A stretch of 64,000 nt of DNA, from contig NZ_CP013378.1 in NCBI RefSeq assembly GCF_001718415.1, positions 2,046,001 through 2,110,000 on the forward strand. Direction: 5' to 3'. The number at the start of each line of letters is the position of its first letter. Positions within the stretch are counted from its first letter, which is position 1. This document shows, piece by piece, positions 35,654-44,633 of the stretch. Origin of the DNA: Burkholderia pseudomultivorans. Its GTDB lineage: Bacteria > Pseudomonadota > Gammaproteobacteria > Burkholderiales > Burkholderiaceae. A program made the position numbers and the translations under genes. The notes beneath the pieces were generated by a model, which was not told the DNA's origin, ran no database searches, and saw nothing but the letters and a program-made list of their open reading frames with translations.

Positions 35654-36499
35654 ATGAGCGTTATCAATGCATCCCAGAGCGAAACCGTGGAGTTTTCGGT
35701 GTCGGTGGTTGTGTACCGACCCGACGAGGCACAACTGCGCGATACCTTAGACTGCTTGCGCGACGCAATCGCCGCGATGCGCGTGCGCCGCCCGGAGGTG
35801 TCGGCACACCTCTATCTAATCGATAACGGTGGCTTTGGTGGTGATTCGGCGTCGATAGCGGCACTTGAGGCGAGCGGTATCCCCTGCACGATGATCGCGG
35901 GGCATGGCAACGTGGGATACGGGTGCGGCCACAATCTTGCCGTGGCGCGGGCAACCAGTACTTATCATTTGATTCTGAATCCCGATGTCGATCTTGAGCG
36001 CGAAGCGCTGACGCGTGCCCTCGAGTTTATCGATCGGCATCCCGACCTAGGCCTGTTGGCTCCTTGTGTTTCTGATGGCGACGAAGCAGTCCAATATCTG
36101 TGCCGTCGCTATCCCACTTTGGTTGACCTGTTCGCTAGAGGCTTTCTACCTGCGCGATTGCGTTTCCCGTTTAGTCGGCGCCTCGCCCGCTACGAAATGC
36201 GCGACGTCATCAACGACCACGACATCGTCTGGGATCCCCCCATCGTCAGCGGCTGCTTCATGCTGTTCCGCACCGAAGTCCTGAAGAAACTCGGCGGCTT
36301 CGACCCGCGCTATTTCCTCTACTTCGAAGACTACGACCTCAGCCTGCGCACGCACGATGTCGCCCGCGTAGCCTACGTCCCCGCCGTCCGCGTGATCCAT
36401 CACGGCGGCGGCGCGTCCCGCAAGGGCTTCGCTCACATCCGCATGTTCGCCGCGTCGGCGTTCAAGTTCTACAACCGCTTCGGCTGGAGGCTGTGGTGA
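35654..36499 (+). CDS. glycosyltransferase family 2 (WbbL-like), compositionally mosaic
   Basis: This encodes 281 residues from the ATG at 35654; the open frame extends further upstream without a good start. GT-A features are VVVYRPDEAQLRDTLDCL, HGNVGYGCGHNLAVA, the metal motif LILNPDVDLE near residues 107-116, and the acceptor element YFLYFEDYDLSLR near 217. It probably transfers rhamnose or another deoxysugar in O-antigen synthesis. Up to about 36170 the codons are mixed (TTG, GTT, TTT, CTA); beyond that nearly every codon ends in C or G. This looks like a recombination joint inside the gene. It overlaps the next start by four bases. Confidence 0.87.
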   Translation: MSVINASQSETVEFSVSVVVYRPDEAQLRDTLDCLRDAIAAMRVRRPEVSAHLYLIDNGGFGGDSASIAALEASGIPCTMIAGHGNVGYGCGHNLAVARATSTYHLILNPDVDLEREALTRALEFIDRHPDLGLLAPCVSDGDEAVQYLCRRYPTLVDLFARGFLPARLRFPFSRRLARYEMRDVINDHDIVWDPPIVSGCFMLFRTEVLKKLGGFDPRYFLYFEDYDLSLRTHDVARVAYVPAVRVIHHGGGASRKGFAHIRMFAASAFKFYNRFGWRLW

Positions 36500-37461
36500 G
36501 CCATCTCGTCGTCACCGGCGCGAACGGCTTCGTCGGCCGCGCGGTATGTCGGCGCGCGCTGGCCGCAGGGCACACCGTGACCGCGCTCGTGCGGCGGCCG
36601 GGGGAATGCGTCGAAGGCGTGCGCGAATGGGTGCACGCCGAGGTCGACTTCGACGGCCTCGACGCTGCGTGGCCGGCCGATCTGGGTGCCGACTGTGTGA
36701 TCCATCTCGCCGCGCGTGTGCACGTGATGCGCGACGAGTCGCCCGATCCCGATGCCGCGTTCGATGCGACCAATGTTGGCGGCACCCTGCGTCTCGCGGA
36801 GGCCGCGCGCAACCACGGCGTGCGGCGCATCGTGTTCGCGAGCAGCATCAAGGCGGTGGGCGAGGGCGACGGCGGAATACCGCTGTCGGAGCACGCGTCG
36901 CCCGATCCGCAGGACGCTTACGGCCGCTCGAAGCTGCGCGCGGAGCGGCAGCTCGCGGACTTCGGCAAGACGGCAGGGCTCGATGTCGTCATCGTGCGGC
37001 CGCCGCTTGTTTATGGTCCGACCGTCCGCGCGAACTTCCTGCGCATGATGGATGCGATCGCGCGCGGCACGCCGCTGCCGCTCGGCGCCGTTGGCGCCCG
37101 GCGCAGCATCGTCTACGTCGAGAATCTCGCCGATGCGCTGCTGCAGTGCGCAATCAACCCGTACGCTGCCGGCGAATGCTTTCACGTCGCCGACGACGAT
37201 GCGCCGTCGGTCACCGAACTGCTGCGGATGGTCGGCGATGCGCTCGGCAAGCCCGCGCGCTTGGTCGGCGTGCCGCCGGCCGCGCTGCGGGTGCTCGGCA
37301 GGCTGGCCGGCCGTCGCGCGGCCATCGATCGCCTGACGGGCAGCCTGCAACTCGACACCGGGCGGATCAGACGCGTGATCGGCTGGCATCCGCCTTATAC
37401 GACTCGACAGGGCCTCGAAGCGACCGCCGCATGGTATCGTTCGCGCGATACACAAAAATAG
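36496..37461 (+). CDS. wbiG: NAD-dependent epimerase/dehydratase (WbiG-like)
   Basis: This encodes 321 residues. The GTG at 36496 was chosen because GGAGG at 36486-36490 is five bases upstream and it overlaps the previous stop as GTGA; a GTG one codon earlier is possible. It is an extended SDR: TGANGFVG near residue 7, FASSIKAVGEG around residue 115, and YGRSK as the catalytic Tyr/Lys pair. In the related wbi clusters it is taken to epimerise UDP-GlcNAc-type sugars at C4, supplying the precursor for the initiating transferase encoded next. Confidence 0.87.
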   Translation: MSHLVVTGANGFVGRAVCRRALAAGHTVTALVRRPGECVEGVREWVHAEVDFDGLDAAWPADLGADCVIHLAARVHVMRDESPDPDAAFDATNVGGTLRLAEAARNHGVRRIVFASSIKAVGEGDGGIPLSEHASPDPQDAYGRSKLRAERQLADFGKTAGLDVVIVRPPLVYGPTVRANFLRMMDAIARGTPLPLGAVGARRSIVYVENLADALLQCAINPYAAGECFHVADDDAPSVTELLRMVGDALGKPARLVGVPPAALRVLGRLAGRRAAIDRLTGSLQLDTGRIRRVIGWHPPYTTRQGLEATAAWYRSRDTQK

Positions 37462-37466
37462 CCAAC

Positions 37467-38483
37467 ATGCATCTCCCGATACCCACGTGGCTTGCTGCCG
37501 TCATGGTGGCCGTGGCTGCCGGCGTCGCGTCGACGGCCATCCTGAGCGTACTGCTCGCGACCGGCCTCGCGTGGCGCCTCGCCACCGATATTCCGAACGA
37601 TCGTTCACTCCATACGCTGCCGACACCCCGTGTCGGCGGCTGGGGCATCGTGCCGGTAAGCATCGTCGCGCTGCTGGCGCTTGCGCCGCGACTGTGGCTG
37701 ATTGCCGCGGCCGCGGCGGGGCTCGCTGCAATATCCCAGATCGACGACCGCCGTGGGTTGCCGGCTCGCGTGCGGTTCTCCGCGCATCTTGCGGCGGTCG
37801 TTGCACTGATCGTCGTGTTTCCGGCCGATGCGCATTGGTGGGTGCTCGCCGCAGTCGGCTTCGTGATGGTGTGGTTGACCAATCTGTACAATTTCATGGA
37901 CGGCGCCGACGGCCTGGCGGGCGGGATGGCGCTGTTCGGTTTCGGCGCCTACGCGATCGCGGCGCTGTGCAGCGCGAATCCGTCGCCTGATCTCGTCGTG
38001 GCCGGCTCCGCAGTCGCCGGCGCGGCGCTGGGCTTTCTCCTGCTGAATTTCCATCCGGCACGGCTTTTTCTCGGCGATGCAGGCTCGATTCCGCTGGGCT
38101 TTCTGGCCGGCGCCCTCGGCTACTGGGGCTGGCGCGCCGACGTCTGGCCGATCTGGTTTCCGCCGCTGGTGTTCGCGCCCTTTATTGCTGACGCGTCTGT
38201 AACACTTTTGAGACGTCTGTTACGCGGAGAAAAGTTCTGGCAAGCGCACCGGGAGCACTATTATCAAAGGATGGTCCGATCGGGCGTAGGCCACGGTCGT
38301 ACCGCTCTGTATTGGTACCTCATCATGCTCCTGGGCGTCGCTGTCGCCTTGTGGGCGAAGGGCCGTCCGGAACCGCAGCAGTGGCTGTCGTTCTTCGCAT
38401 GGTATGGCGTGCTGGCGTTGTTCGGATTGTCGATCGACGTGCGTTGGCGCCGGTTTCAGTCGGCCGCTGAAAACAACTCGTGA
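37467..38483 (+). CDS. wbiH: undecaprenyl-phosphate sugar-1-phosphate transferase (WbpL/WbiH type)
   Basis: This encodes 338 residues with about ten membrane spans. It belongs to the MraY/WecA family: NLYNFMDGADGLAGG holds the catalytic acidic/Asn residues, and LFLGDAGSIPLGF and a His-rich loop (HREHYYQRM) follow. It starts O-antigen synthesis by moving an N-acetyl aminosugar phosphate onto undecaprenyl phosphate. It is five bases after wbiG and twelve before wbiI, an obvious operon. A second enzyme of this family is encoded convergently at 40457-41563. Confidence 0.9.
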   Translation: MHLPIPTWLAAVMVAVAAGVASTAILSVLLATGLAWRLATDIPNDRSLHTLPTPRVGGWGIVPVSIVALLALAPRLWLIAAAAAGLAAISQIDDRRGLPARVRFSAHLAAVVALIVVFPADAHWWVLAAVGFVMVWLTNLYNFMDGADGLAGGMALFGFGAYAIAALCSANPSPDLVVAGSAVAGAALGFLLLNFHPARLFLGDAGSIPLGFLAGALGYWGWRADVWPIWFPPLVFAPFIADASVTLLRRLLRGEKFWQAHREHYYQRMVRSGVGHGRTALYWYLIMLLGVAVALWAKGRPEPQQWLSFFAWYGVLALFGLSIDVRWRRFQSAAENNS

Positions 38484-38495
38484 GGTTTCCCGCCG

Positions 38496-40379
38496 ATGTT
38501 GCGATCCAAAGCATCGTGGCTGTCGCTAAGTGCTTTCCTGTTTGACCTGCTGGCGGTTATCGCGGCATGGCTGTTCGCGTATCTCGTTCGTTTCAACGGC
38601 AGCATCCCGCCTGATTTTCTCGATGGCGCGCTGACGGCGCTCGCCTGGGTGCTGCCGGTCTACGCGCTGATGTTCCACGTGTTCGGTTTGTACCGCGGCC
38701 TGTGGGTCTTCGCGAGCCTGCCCGACCTGATGCGCATCTCGAAGGCGCTGATCGGCGGCAGCGTGATCGTGATGGTCGGCGCGGTGATGTTCCAGCCGTC
38801 GCCGATCATTCCGCGCTCGGTGCTGCTCGTGTCGCCGCTGATGCTGTTCCTCGCGATGGGCGGCGCGCGTGCGCTGTACCGCGCGATGAAGGAGTTCTAC
38901 CTGTACGGCGGTCTCGTCGGGCAGGGCAAGCCCGTGCTCGTGCTCGGCGCCGGCACCGCCGGCGCGAACCTCGCGCGCGAGCTGTCGCGCTCGGGCGAAT
39001 GGCGCCTCGTCGGCCTGCTCGACGACGACGTCACCAAGCAGGGCCGCGAAATCTACGGCTACAAGGTACTCGGCTCGTTCAACGACCTGAAGCACTGGAC
39101 CGACGCGATGAAGGTCGAGTACGCGATCATCGCGATTCCGTCGGCGTCCGTCGAGACGCAGCGGCGCGTCGCGACGCTCTGCGTGCGGGCCGGCATCAAG
39201 GCGATGGTGCTGCCGTCGCTGACCGCGCTGATGCCGGGGCAGGGGTTCCTGTCGCAGGTGCGGAACATCGATCTCGAGGATCTGCTCGGGCGCGATGCGG
39301 TGACGATCGACACGCCGCACGTCGAGGCGCTGCTGCGCGGCCGCGTGGTGATGGTGACCGGCGCGGGCGGCTCGATCGGTTCCGAGCTGTGCCGGCAGAT
39401 CCTGCGTTTCGCGCCGGCGCAACTGGTCGCGTTCGACCTGTCCGAATACGCGATGTACCGGCTTGCCGAGGAGCTGCGCGAGCGTTTCCCCGACCAGCCC
39501 GTCGTGCCGATCATCGGCGACGCGAAGGATTCGCTGCTGCTCGATCAGGTGATGTCGCGTTACGCACCGCACATCGTGTTCCATGCGGCCGCCTACAAGC
39601 ACGTGCCGCTGATGGAGGAACACAACGCGTGGCAGGCGCTGCGCAACAACGTGCTGGGCACCTACCGCGTCGCACGCGCGGCGATCCGTCACGACGTGCG
39701 CCATTTCGTACTGATCTCGACCGACAAGGCCGTCAACCCGACCAACGTGATGGGCGCGAGCAAGCGTCTCGCCGAGATGGCCTGCCAGGCGCTGCAGCAG
39801 ACGAGCGGCGGCACGCAGTTCGAGACGGTGCGCTTCGGCAACGTGCTCGGCAGCGCGGGCAGCGTGATCCCGAAGTTCCAGCAGCAGATCGCGAAGGGCG
39901 GCCCGGTGACGGTCACGCACCCCGAGATCACGCGCTTCTTCATGACGATCCCGGAGGCGTCGCAGCTGGTGCTGCAGGCATCGAGCATGGGGCGCGGCGG
40001 CGAGATCTTCATTCTCGACATGGGCGAGCCGGTCAAGATCGTCGATCTGGCGCGCGACCTGATCCGGCTGTACGGCTTCTCGGAAGGGCAGATCCGGATC
40101 GAGTTCACGGGGCTGCGGCCGGGCGAGAAGCTTTACGAGGAACTGCTCGCGGACGACGAGACGACGACGCGCACGCCGCATCCGAAGCTGCGGATCGCCC
40201 GCGCGCGGGAAGTGCCGGACAACCTGCTCGACGAGTTGTTGCCGTGGCTGATGCAGCATCGCGTGCTGAGCGACGACGAAGTGCGGCGCGACCTGCGGCG
40301 CTGGGTGCCGGAATACCAGTCGGCCGTCGCGCCGGTGCTGCAGAGCGTGCCGACGGTGCGCGCGGTGTCGAACGAGTAA
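38496..40379 (+). CDS. wbiI: membrane-bound nucleotide-sugar 4,6-dehydratase (WbpM/CapD family)
   Basis: This encodes 627 residues. Four N-terminal membrane helices (about 10-125) are followed by a first Rossmann domain (GAGTAGANLAREL) and a C-terminal SDR dehydratase domain (TGAGGSIGSELCRQI). The active site reads STDKAVNPTNVMGASK: Met replaces the usual SDR Tyr, exactly as in WbpM-type UDP-GlcNAc C4,C6-dehydratases. It makes 4-keto-6-deoxy intermediates for quinovosamine or fucosamine-type sugars. It closes the plus-strand arm; a bidirectional terminator follows. Confidence 0.93.
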   Translation: MLRSKASWLSLSAFLFDLLAVIAAWLFAYLVRFNGSIPPDFLDGALTALAWVLPVYALMFHVFGLYRGLWVFASLPDLMRISKALIGGSVIVMVGAVMFQPSPIIPRSVLLVSPLMLFLAMGGARALYRAMKEFYLYGGLVGQGKPVLVLGAGTAGANLARELSRSGEWRLVGLLDDDVTKQGREIYGYKVLGSFNDLKHWTDAMKVEYAIIAIPSASVETQRRVATLCVRAGIKAMVLPSLTALMPGQGFLSQVRNIDLEDLLGRDAVTIDTPHVEALLRGRVVMVTGAGGSIGSELCRQILRFAPAQLVAFDLSEYAMYRLAEELRERFPDQPVVPIIGDAKDSLLLDQVMSRYAPHIVFHAAAYKHVPLMEEHNAWQALRNNVLGTYRVARAAIRHDVRHFVLISTDKAVNPTNVMGASKRLAEMACQALQQTSGGTQFETVRFGNVLGSAGSVIPKFQQQIAKGGPVTVTHPEITRFFMTIPEASQLVLQASSMGRGGEIFILDMGEPVKIVDLARDLIRLYGFSEGQIRIEFTGLRPGEKLYEELLADDETTTRTPHPKLRIARAREVPDNLLDELLPWLMQHRVLSDDEVRRDLRRWVPEYQSAVAPVLQSVPTVRAVSNE

Positions 40380-40392
40380 GTCCCTGTCGCAA

Positions 40393-40430
40393 GAAAAAGA
40401 AAAGCGCCCCGCGGGGCGCTTTTTCTTTTC
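40393..40430. terminator. bidirectional terminator between convergent polysaccharide arms
   Basis: The stem is formed by AAAGCGCCCC and GGGGCGCTTT around a two-base loop, with A-rich sequence before and a T-rich tract after. It therefore works as an intrinsic terminator on both strands. It sits between the stop of wbiI (40379) and the stop of the convergent WecA-like gene (40457). Confidence 0.9.
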
Positions 40431-40456
40431 AATGACAACCTCGCTGCCGGCGCAGC

Positions 40457-41563
40457 TCAATGGCTGCGCCGATGCTTCCTGACCACCATCCACCGCGGCG
40501 CGCGGAATCGCACGATGCTGATATACAGCCACACATAGGTCAGCGCGAACAGTACGACGAACACGAACAGATGCACCGTGTGCCGCCAGAACAGCGTCGC
40601 GGGAATCACCGCGACGAGGCACAACAGCCACAGATACGGCGAAGTCAGCGAATTGCGCCGCGTCAGGTCGTGCGCGTGCTGCGTGCCGACGGCCCAGCGC
40701 ATCAGCCGCTTGTACACGAGCATGTGCAGGTGCACGCCGTCGGGAATTCCCGGCGACATCCCGCGGATGAATTTCTTCCGGTAGATCGAGAAACACGTCT
40801 CGAAGATCGGGTACATGAACAGCAGCACCGGATACCACGCGGATACCTCGTGATTGCGCATCACCAGCAAGATCGCCAGTTCGGCGAGCATGAACCCGAT
40901 GAAATACGCGCCGCCATCGCCGAGAAAAATCAATCCGGCCGGGAAGTTCCACAGGAAAAATCCGAGCACGGCGCCCATCATGATGATCGACGCGGACATC
41001 ACGACCGGGTCGTTCACGTGAAATGCGACATACGCGAGCGATGCGAACATCATGAAGCTGACCATCGACGCGAGCCCGTTGAAGCCGTCGATGATGTTGA
41101 TCGCGTTCGCGAGCGCGGCAACGGCGAGCACCGTGACGAATGCCGAAATGGCGACGTAATGGAGCAGGAAGTCGAGCGGCGGCACGCTGATGCGCGTGAC
41201 GCGGATATCGATCAGCCAGAACGCGAGCGCCGCGGCGCCCATCGTGCAGAGCAGCCGTGCGCGCGGCGACACACGCTTGGTCAGGTCCTCGACGAGCCCC
41301 GACAGGAACGCCGGCATCCCGCAGGCGACGATCCCGAGAATGCTGCCCGCGATCGTCGGATAGCGCCGGGACAGGATCAGCGCGGCGATGACGACGCCGG
41401 CGAGGATCCCGATGCCCCCGACACGCGGCACCGGCCGCACGTGGAATTTCTGCACGCCGGCCAGATCGCTGTCGATCGAGAATTTCTCGTGCAAATGCGC
41501 GTAGCGCACGATGAACAGCGTGACGAGCAGGGAAACGATGAAGCCGGACGCGAAGCTGAGCAT
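40457..41563 (-). CDS. WecA-type undecaprenyl-phosphate sugar-phosphate transferase
   Basis: This encodes 368 residues with about eleven membrane spans. It has the MraY/WecA family hallmarks FHVRPVPRVGGIGI, NAINIIDGFNGLASM, and GLIFLGDGGAYFIGF, plus the cytosolic His loop PDGVHLHMLVYKR. It likely transfers GlcNAc- or GalNAc-1-phosphate to undecaprenyl phosphate. It is the last gene of the minus-strand arm, 27 bases after galE. With wbiH the locus therefore encodes two different initiating transferases. Confidence 0.9.
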   Translation of the reverse strand: MLSFASGFIVSLLVTLFIVRYAHLHEKFSIDSDLAGVQKFHVRPVPRVGGIGILAGVVIAALILSRRYPTIAGSILGIVACGMPAFLSGLVEDLTKRVSPRARLLCTMGAAALAFWLIDIRVTRISVPPLDFLLHYVAISAFVTVLAVAALANAINIIDGFNGLASMVSFMMFASLAYVAFHVNDPVVMSASIIMMGAVLGFFLWNFPAGLIFLGDGGAYFIGFMLAELAILLVMRNHEVSAWYPVLLFMYPIFETCFSIYRKKFIRGMSPGIPDGVHLHMLVYKRLMRWAVGTQHAHDLTRRNSLTSPYLWLLCLVAVIPATLFWRHTVHLFVFVVLFALTYVWLYISIVRFRAPRWMVVRKHRRSH

Positions 41564-41590
41564 GGGATCGCTCGAAAATGGGATGGCGGA

Positions 41591-42613
41591 TTATACAAAA
41601 CCGCGCGGGTTCCCCTCCTGCCATCGCCAGTGGTCGGCGCACATCTCTTCGATGCCGAGCGTCGCGCGCCAGCCGATGATGTCGGCGGCGGCCTGCGGGT
41701 TCGCATAGCACTCGGCGATGTCGCCCGGGCGGCGCGCGACGAGTTCGTACGGCACGGGTCGGCCCGAGGCCTTCTCGAACGCGCGCACGACTTCGAGCAC
41801 GCTGTAGCCCTGCCCGGTGCCGAGGTTCACGACGAAGCTCGCATCGCGCTTCACGAGCGCATCGAGCGCGGCGATGTGCCCCTTCGCCAGATCGACGACG
41901 TGGATATAGTCGCGTACGCCGGTGCCGTCCGGTGTCGGGTAGTCGGAGCCGAACACGCGCAGCTTCTCCAGCTTGCCGACGGCGACCTGCGCGACGTACG
42001 GCATCAGGTTGTTCGGAATGCCGGCCGGATCCTCGCCGATCAGCCCGCTCGCGTGTGCGCCGACCGGGTTGAAGTAGCGCAGCGTCGCGATCCGCCACGA
42101 CGGGTCCGACACTTCGAGATCGCGCAGGATCTGCTCGGCGATCAGTTTCGACTGGCCGTACGGGTTCGTCGCGGACAGCGGGAACGATTCGTCGATCGGC
42201 GAGCGCTCGGGCACGCCGTACACGGTGGCCGACGAACTGAACACGAACTGCCGGACCTTGCGCTCGCGCATCACCTTCAGCACCGCGAGCAGCCCGCCGA
42301 TGTTGTTCTGGTAATACTCGAGCGGCTTCGCGACCGATTCGCCGACGGCTTTCAGCGCCGCGAAATGGATCGTGCCGGTGATCGGGTGCGCGTCGAAAAC
42401 CCTGGCGAGCGCGGCTTCGTCGCACACGTCCACCTGGTGGAACGCGGGCGTCTTGCCGGTGATCCGCTCGATGCGGCGCACGGCTTCGGCCTTGCTGTTG
42501 ACGAGGTTGTCGACGATCACGACATCGTAACCGTTGTCGAGCAGCTCGACGGCCGTGTGCGAGCCGATGTAGCCCGCGCCGCCGGTAACGAGGATAGTGC
42601 CTTTAGCGGTCAT
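41591..42613 (-). CDS. galE: UDP-glucose 4-epimerase
   Basis: This encodes 340 residues. It interconverts UDP-glucose and UDP-galactose, and possibly the N-acetyl forms. The NAD motif GGAGYIGSH is near residues 11-19, SSSATVYG near residue 125, and the catalytic YGQSK near residue 150; the total length is normal. It is 15 bases downstream of the GT4 gene in the minus-strand arm and supplies galactose-type donor sugars. Confidence 0.96.
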   Translation of the reverse strand: MTAKGTILVTGGAGYIGSHTAVELLDNGYDVVIVDNLVNSKAEAVRRIERITGKTPAFHQVDVCDEAALARVFDAHPITGTIHFAALKAVGESVAKPLEYYQNNIGGLLAVLKVMRERKVRQFVFSSSATVYGVPERSPIDESFPLSATNPYGQSKLIAEQILRDLEVSDPSWRIATLRYFNPVGAHASGLIGEDPAGIPNNLMPYVAQVAVGKLEKLRVFGSDYPTPDGTGVRDYIHVVDLAKGHIAALDALVKRDASFVVNLGTGQGYSVLEVVRAFEKASGRPVPYELVARRPGDIAECYANPQAAADIIGWRATLGIEEMCADHWRWQEGNPRGFV

Positions 42614-42628
42614 TGCAGATGCGCTCCT

Positions 42629-43765
42629 TCAGAGTGTGATGCCTGTCAACGAGTGGATGGTACGCCGGTAGCGCTCGACGACCTGCTGCTCGTCGAATTC
42701 CGCGGCCACCTTCTGCCGGCCGCGCGCACCCATCGCGTCGCGTCCGGCCGGTCCGAGTTCGATCATGCGGATCAGGTGCTCCGCGAGGCTCGCGCTGTCG
42801 CGCGCGCGGCACAGGAAGCCCGTTTCGCCGTCGGCGACCACGTCGCGGCAGCCCGGCACATCGGTCGCGACGATCGGGCGTCCCATCGCGGACGCCTCCA
42901 TCAGCGTGCGCGGCACGCCTTCGCGGTACGACGGCAGCACGACGCAGTCGGCCGCCGCGATATGCGGGCGCACGTCGTGCGCCTCGCCGAGATACTCGAC
43001 GACGCCTTCGGCCACCCATGCATCGACGTCCGCGCGGCCGATCGCGCTCGGATTGTCGACGCCGAGCGGCCCGAGCAGCTGGAAGCGCGCCCGCGGATGG
43101 CGCGCGCGCACGCTGCGCGCGGCCTCGACGTATTCGCGCACGCCCTTGTCCCACAGCAGGCGGCCGATCAGGATGAAGACCGGTGCGTCGCCGGCCGGCA
43201 GCGGCACGGGCGCGAACTGTTCGAGATCGACGCCTTCGCCGTGCAGCAGCTGCGCGCGCTCGGGATGCGCGAGCAGCTTCTCGTCGGTGAAGGTCGCGAG
43301 GTCGTCGCGGTTCAGGAACCACACTTCGCGCGGGAAGCGGAACGCGAACCGGTACAGGCGCTTGGCGACGCTCGCCGCGCGGCTTTTCTGGATGAACACG
43401 TAGCCGAGCCCGGTCGTGACCGCGATCGACGGCACGCGCGCGAGCCACGCCGCGACCGAGCCGTAGATGTTCGGCTTGATCGTGTAATGAAACACGAGAT
43501 CGGGCTTCAGCGCGCGGTAATGGCGAAACAGCGCCGCCAGCGTGCCGAGATCCTCGCGCGGGCTCGTGCCTTTCGACGCGACCGCGAGCGCCACGTAGCG
43601 GCAGCCCATCTGCTCGAGCAGCGGCACGGTGCGGTCGTGCGGCGCGATCACGATCACCTCGGCGCCGCGCGCGACGAGCGCACGGATCAGCCCATGGCGA
43701 TACGTGTAGATCGCCCAGGCCGTGTTGCAGACGAGCGCGATGCGCAGCGAAGGGGTGGCGGTCAT
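42629..43765 (-). CDS. glycosyltransferase family 4 (WbnK/CapM-like)
   Basis: This encodes 378 residues with a GT-B fold. The N-terminal Rossmann domain is recognisable in LRIALVCNTAWAIYTYRHGL. The GT4 donor domain includes PVFILIGRLLWDKGVREYV and the E-x7-E-type motif PSYREGVPRTLMEASAMGRP. The start MTATPSLR was preferred over a longer frame with an atypical Phe-rich N-terminus. The sugar is not predictable; galactose or GalNAc fits the presence of galE. It acts at the cytoplasmic face of the inner membrane. Confidence 0.9.
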   Translation of the reverse strand: MTATPSLRIALVCNTAWAIYTYRHGLIRALVARGAEVIVIAPHDRTVPLLEQMGCRYVALAVASKGTSPREDLGTLAALFRHYRALKPDLVFHYTIKPNIYGSVAAWLARVPSIAVTTGLGYVFIQKSRAASVAKRLYRFAFRFPREVWFLNRDDLATFTDEKLLAHPERAQLLHGEGVDLEQFAPVPLPAGDAPVFILIGRLLWDKGVREYVEAARSVRARHPRARFQLLGPLGVDNPSAIGRADVDAWVAEGVVEYLGEAHDVRPHIAAADCVVLPSYREGVPRTLMEASAMGRPIVATDVPGCRDVVADGETGFLCRARDSASLAEHLIRMIELGPAGRDAMGARGRQKVAAEFDEQQVVERYRRTIHSLTGITL

Positions 43766-43808
43766 GAAAAAAAGAAAAAATAAAGCGGTCGAAAATGCCG
43801 AAAACGCG

Positions 43809-44633
43809 TCAGGCCGACGGCCGCGCGGCAAACAGCGTCTGCTTGATCCGCTGCAGCGTACGGTACGGCGTCACGAAATGCAGCAGGTTCTTGGCGAGGC
43901 CGGCCCAGTCGTACGGGTTCAGCGCGTTGAAATGGCGCAGCAGCAGCGCCAGCGTCGACACGAGCTGGCGGCGGCGCTTCGTCGCGCTGATCCCGCCCTC
44001 GTTGAGCTCGTAATAGAGGCCGAGCTCGGGCAGGTTCGCGCAATCGTAGCGTTGCATTAACCGTAAAAAAAGATCGAGATCCTCGGCCGCGCGGTATTTC
44101 GCGCGATAGTTGCCGACCTCGCGCACGGCGTCGATGCGCAGCATCACCGACGGATGCACGAGCGGCGAGCGCAGGAAGCGCGTGCGGCGCAGCGTGCGCG
44201 GCTCGGCGGGCGGCGTCAGCATGAAGCGCGGCTCGCCGGCGCGCGACACGACCTGCGTCCACATGCCGACGCAGGCCACGCGCGGATGCGCGTCGAGATA
44301 CGCGCGCTGCTTCGCGAGGCGCTGCGGCGCGGCGAGATCGCCCGCGTCGATGCGGGCCGCGTAGCGGAAGCCGTGCGCGGCGAGCGCGTCAATGCCGGCT
44401 TCGAGCGCGCGCTCGATGCCGCCGTTCTGCGGCATGCGCAGCACCTCGATCGACAGGCCCGGCATATCGGGCGCGACGATCGGCGGCGTGCTGCCGTCGT
44501 CGACGATCAGCACGTGCACGCGCGTGTCCTCGCGAAACGACGCGAGGGTCCGCACGACGTCGTCGTGCCCGTTGTAGGCCGGCATCAGCACGGCCACGTC
44601 GTCGAGCGAGGGCGCGGAATCGGGAGGCGTCAT
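43809..44633 (-). CDS. glycosyltransferase family 2
   Basis: This encodes 274 residues. The start MTPPDSAPS was chosen because the stop of the flippase gene overlaps it by four bases (ATGA on the minus strand). The GT-A motifs are VAVLMPAYNGHDDVV, HVLIVDDGS, and RIDAGDLAAPQRLAKQ, in which DAGD stands where a DxD motif is expected. SPLVHPSVMLR and AAEDLDLFLRL are acceptor-side features. It works with the adjacent GT4 to elongate the lipid-linked oligosaccharide. Confidence 0.89.
   Translation of the reverse strand: MTPPDSAPSLDDVAVLMPAYNGHDDVVRTLASFREDTRVHVLIVDDGSTPPIVAPDMPGLSIEVLRMPQNGGIERALEAGIDALAAHGFRYAARIDAGDLAAPQRLAKQRAYLDAHPRVACVGMWTQVVSRAGEPRFMLTPPAEPRTLRRTRFLRSPLVHPSVMLRIDAVREVGNYRAKYRAAEDLDLFLRLMQRYDCANLPELGLYYELNEGGISATKRRRQLVSTLALLLRHFNALNPYDWAGLAKNLLHFVTPYRTLQRIKQTLFAARPSA

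Noticed and set aside
38526..42425. Open frame of about 1300 codons on the minus strand spanning wbiI, the WecA-like gene and part of galE
   Set aside because: It crosses three well-supported genes and a terminator in the wrong frame and has no recognisable protein features.
40460..43783. Open frame of about 1100 codons on the plus strand, antisense to the minus-strand polysaccharide arm
   Set aside because: It is opposite to four genes with clear family motifs; the composition is that of a GC-rich shadow.
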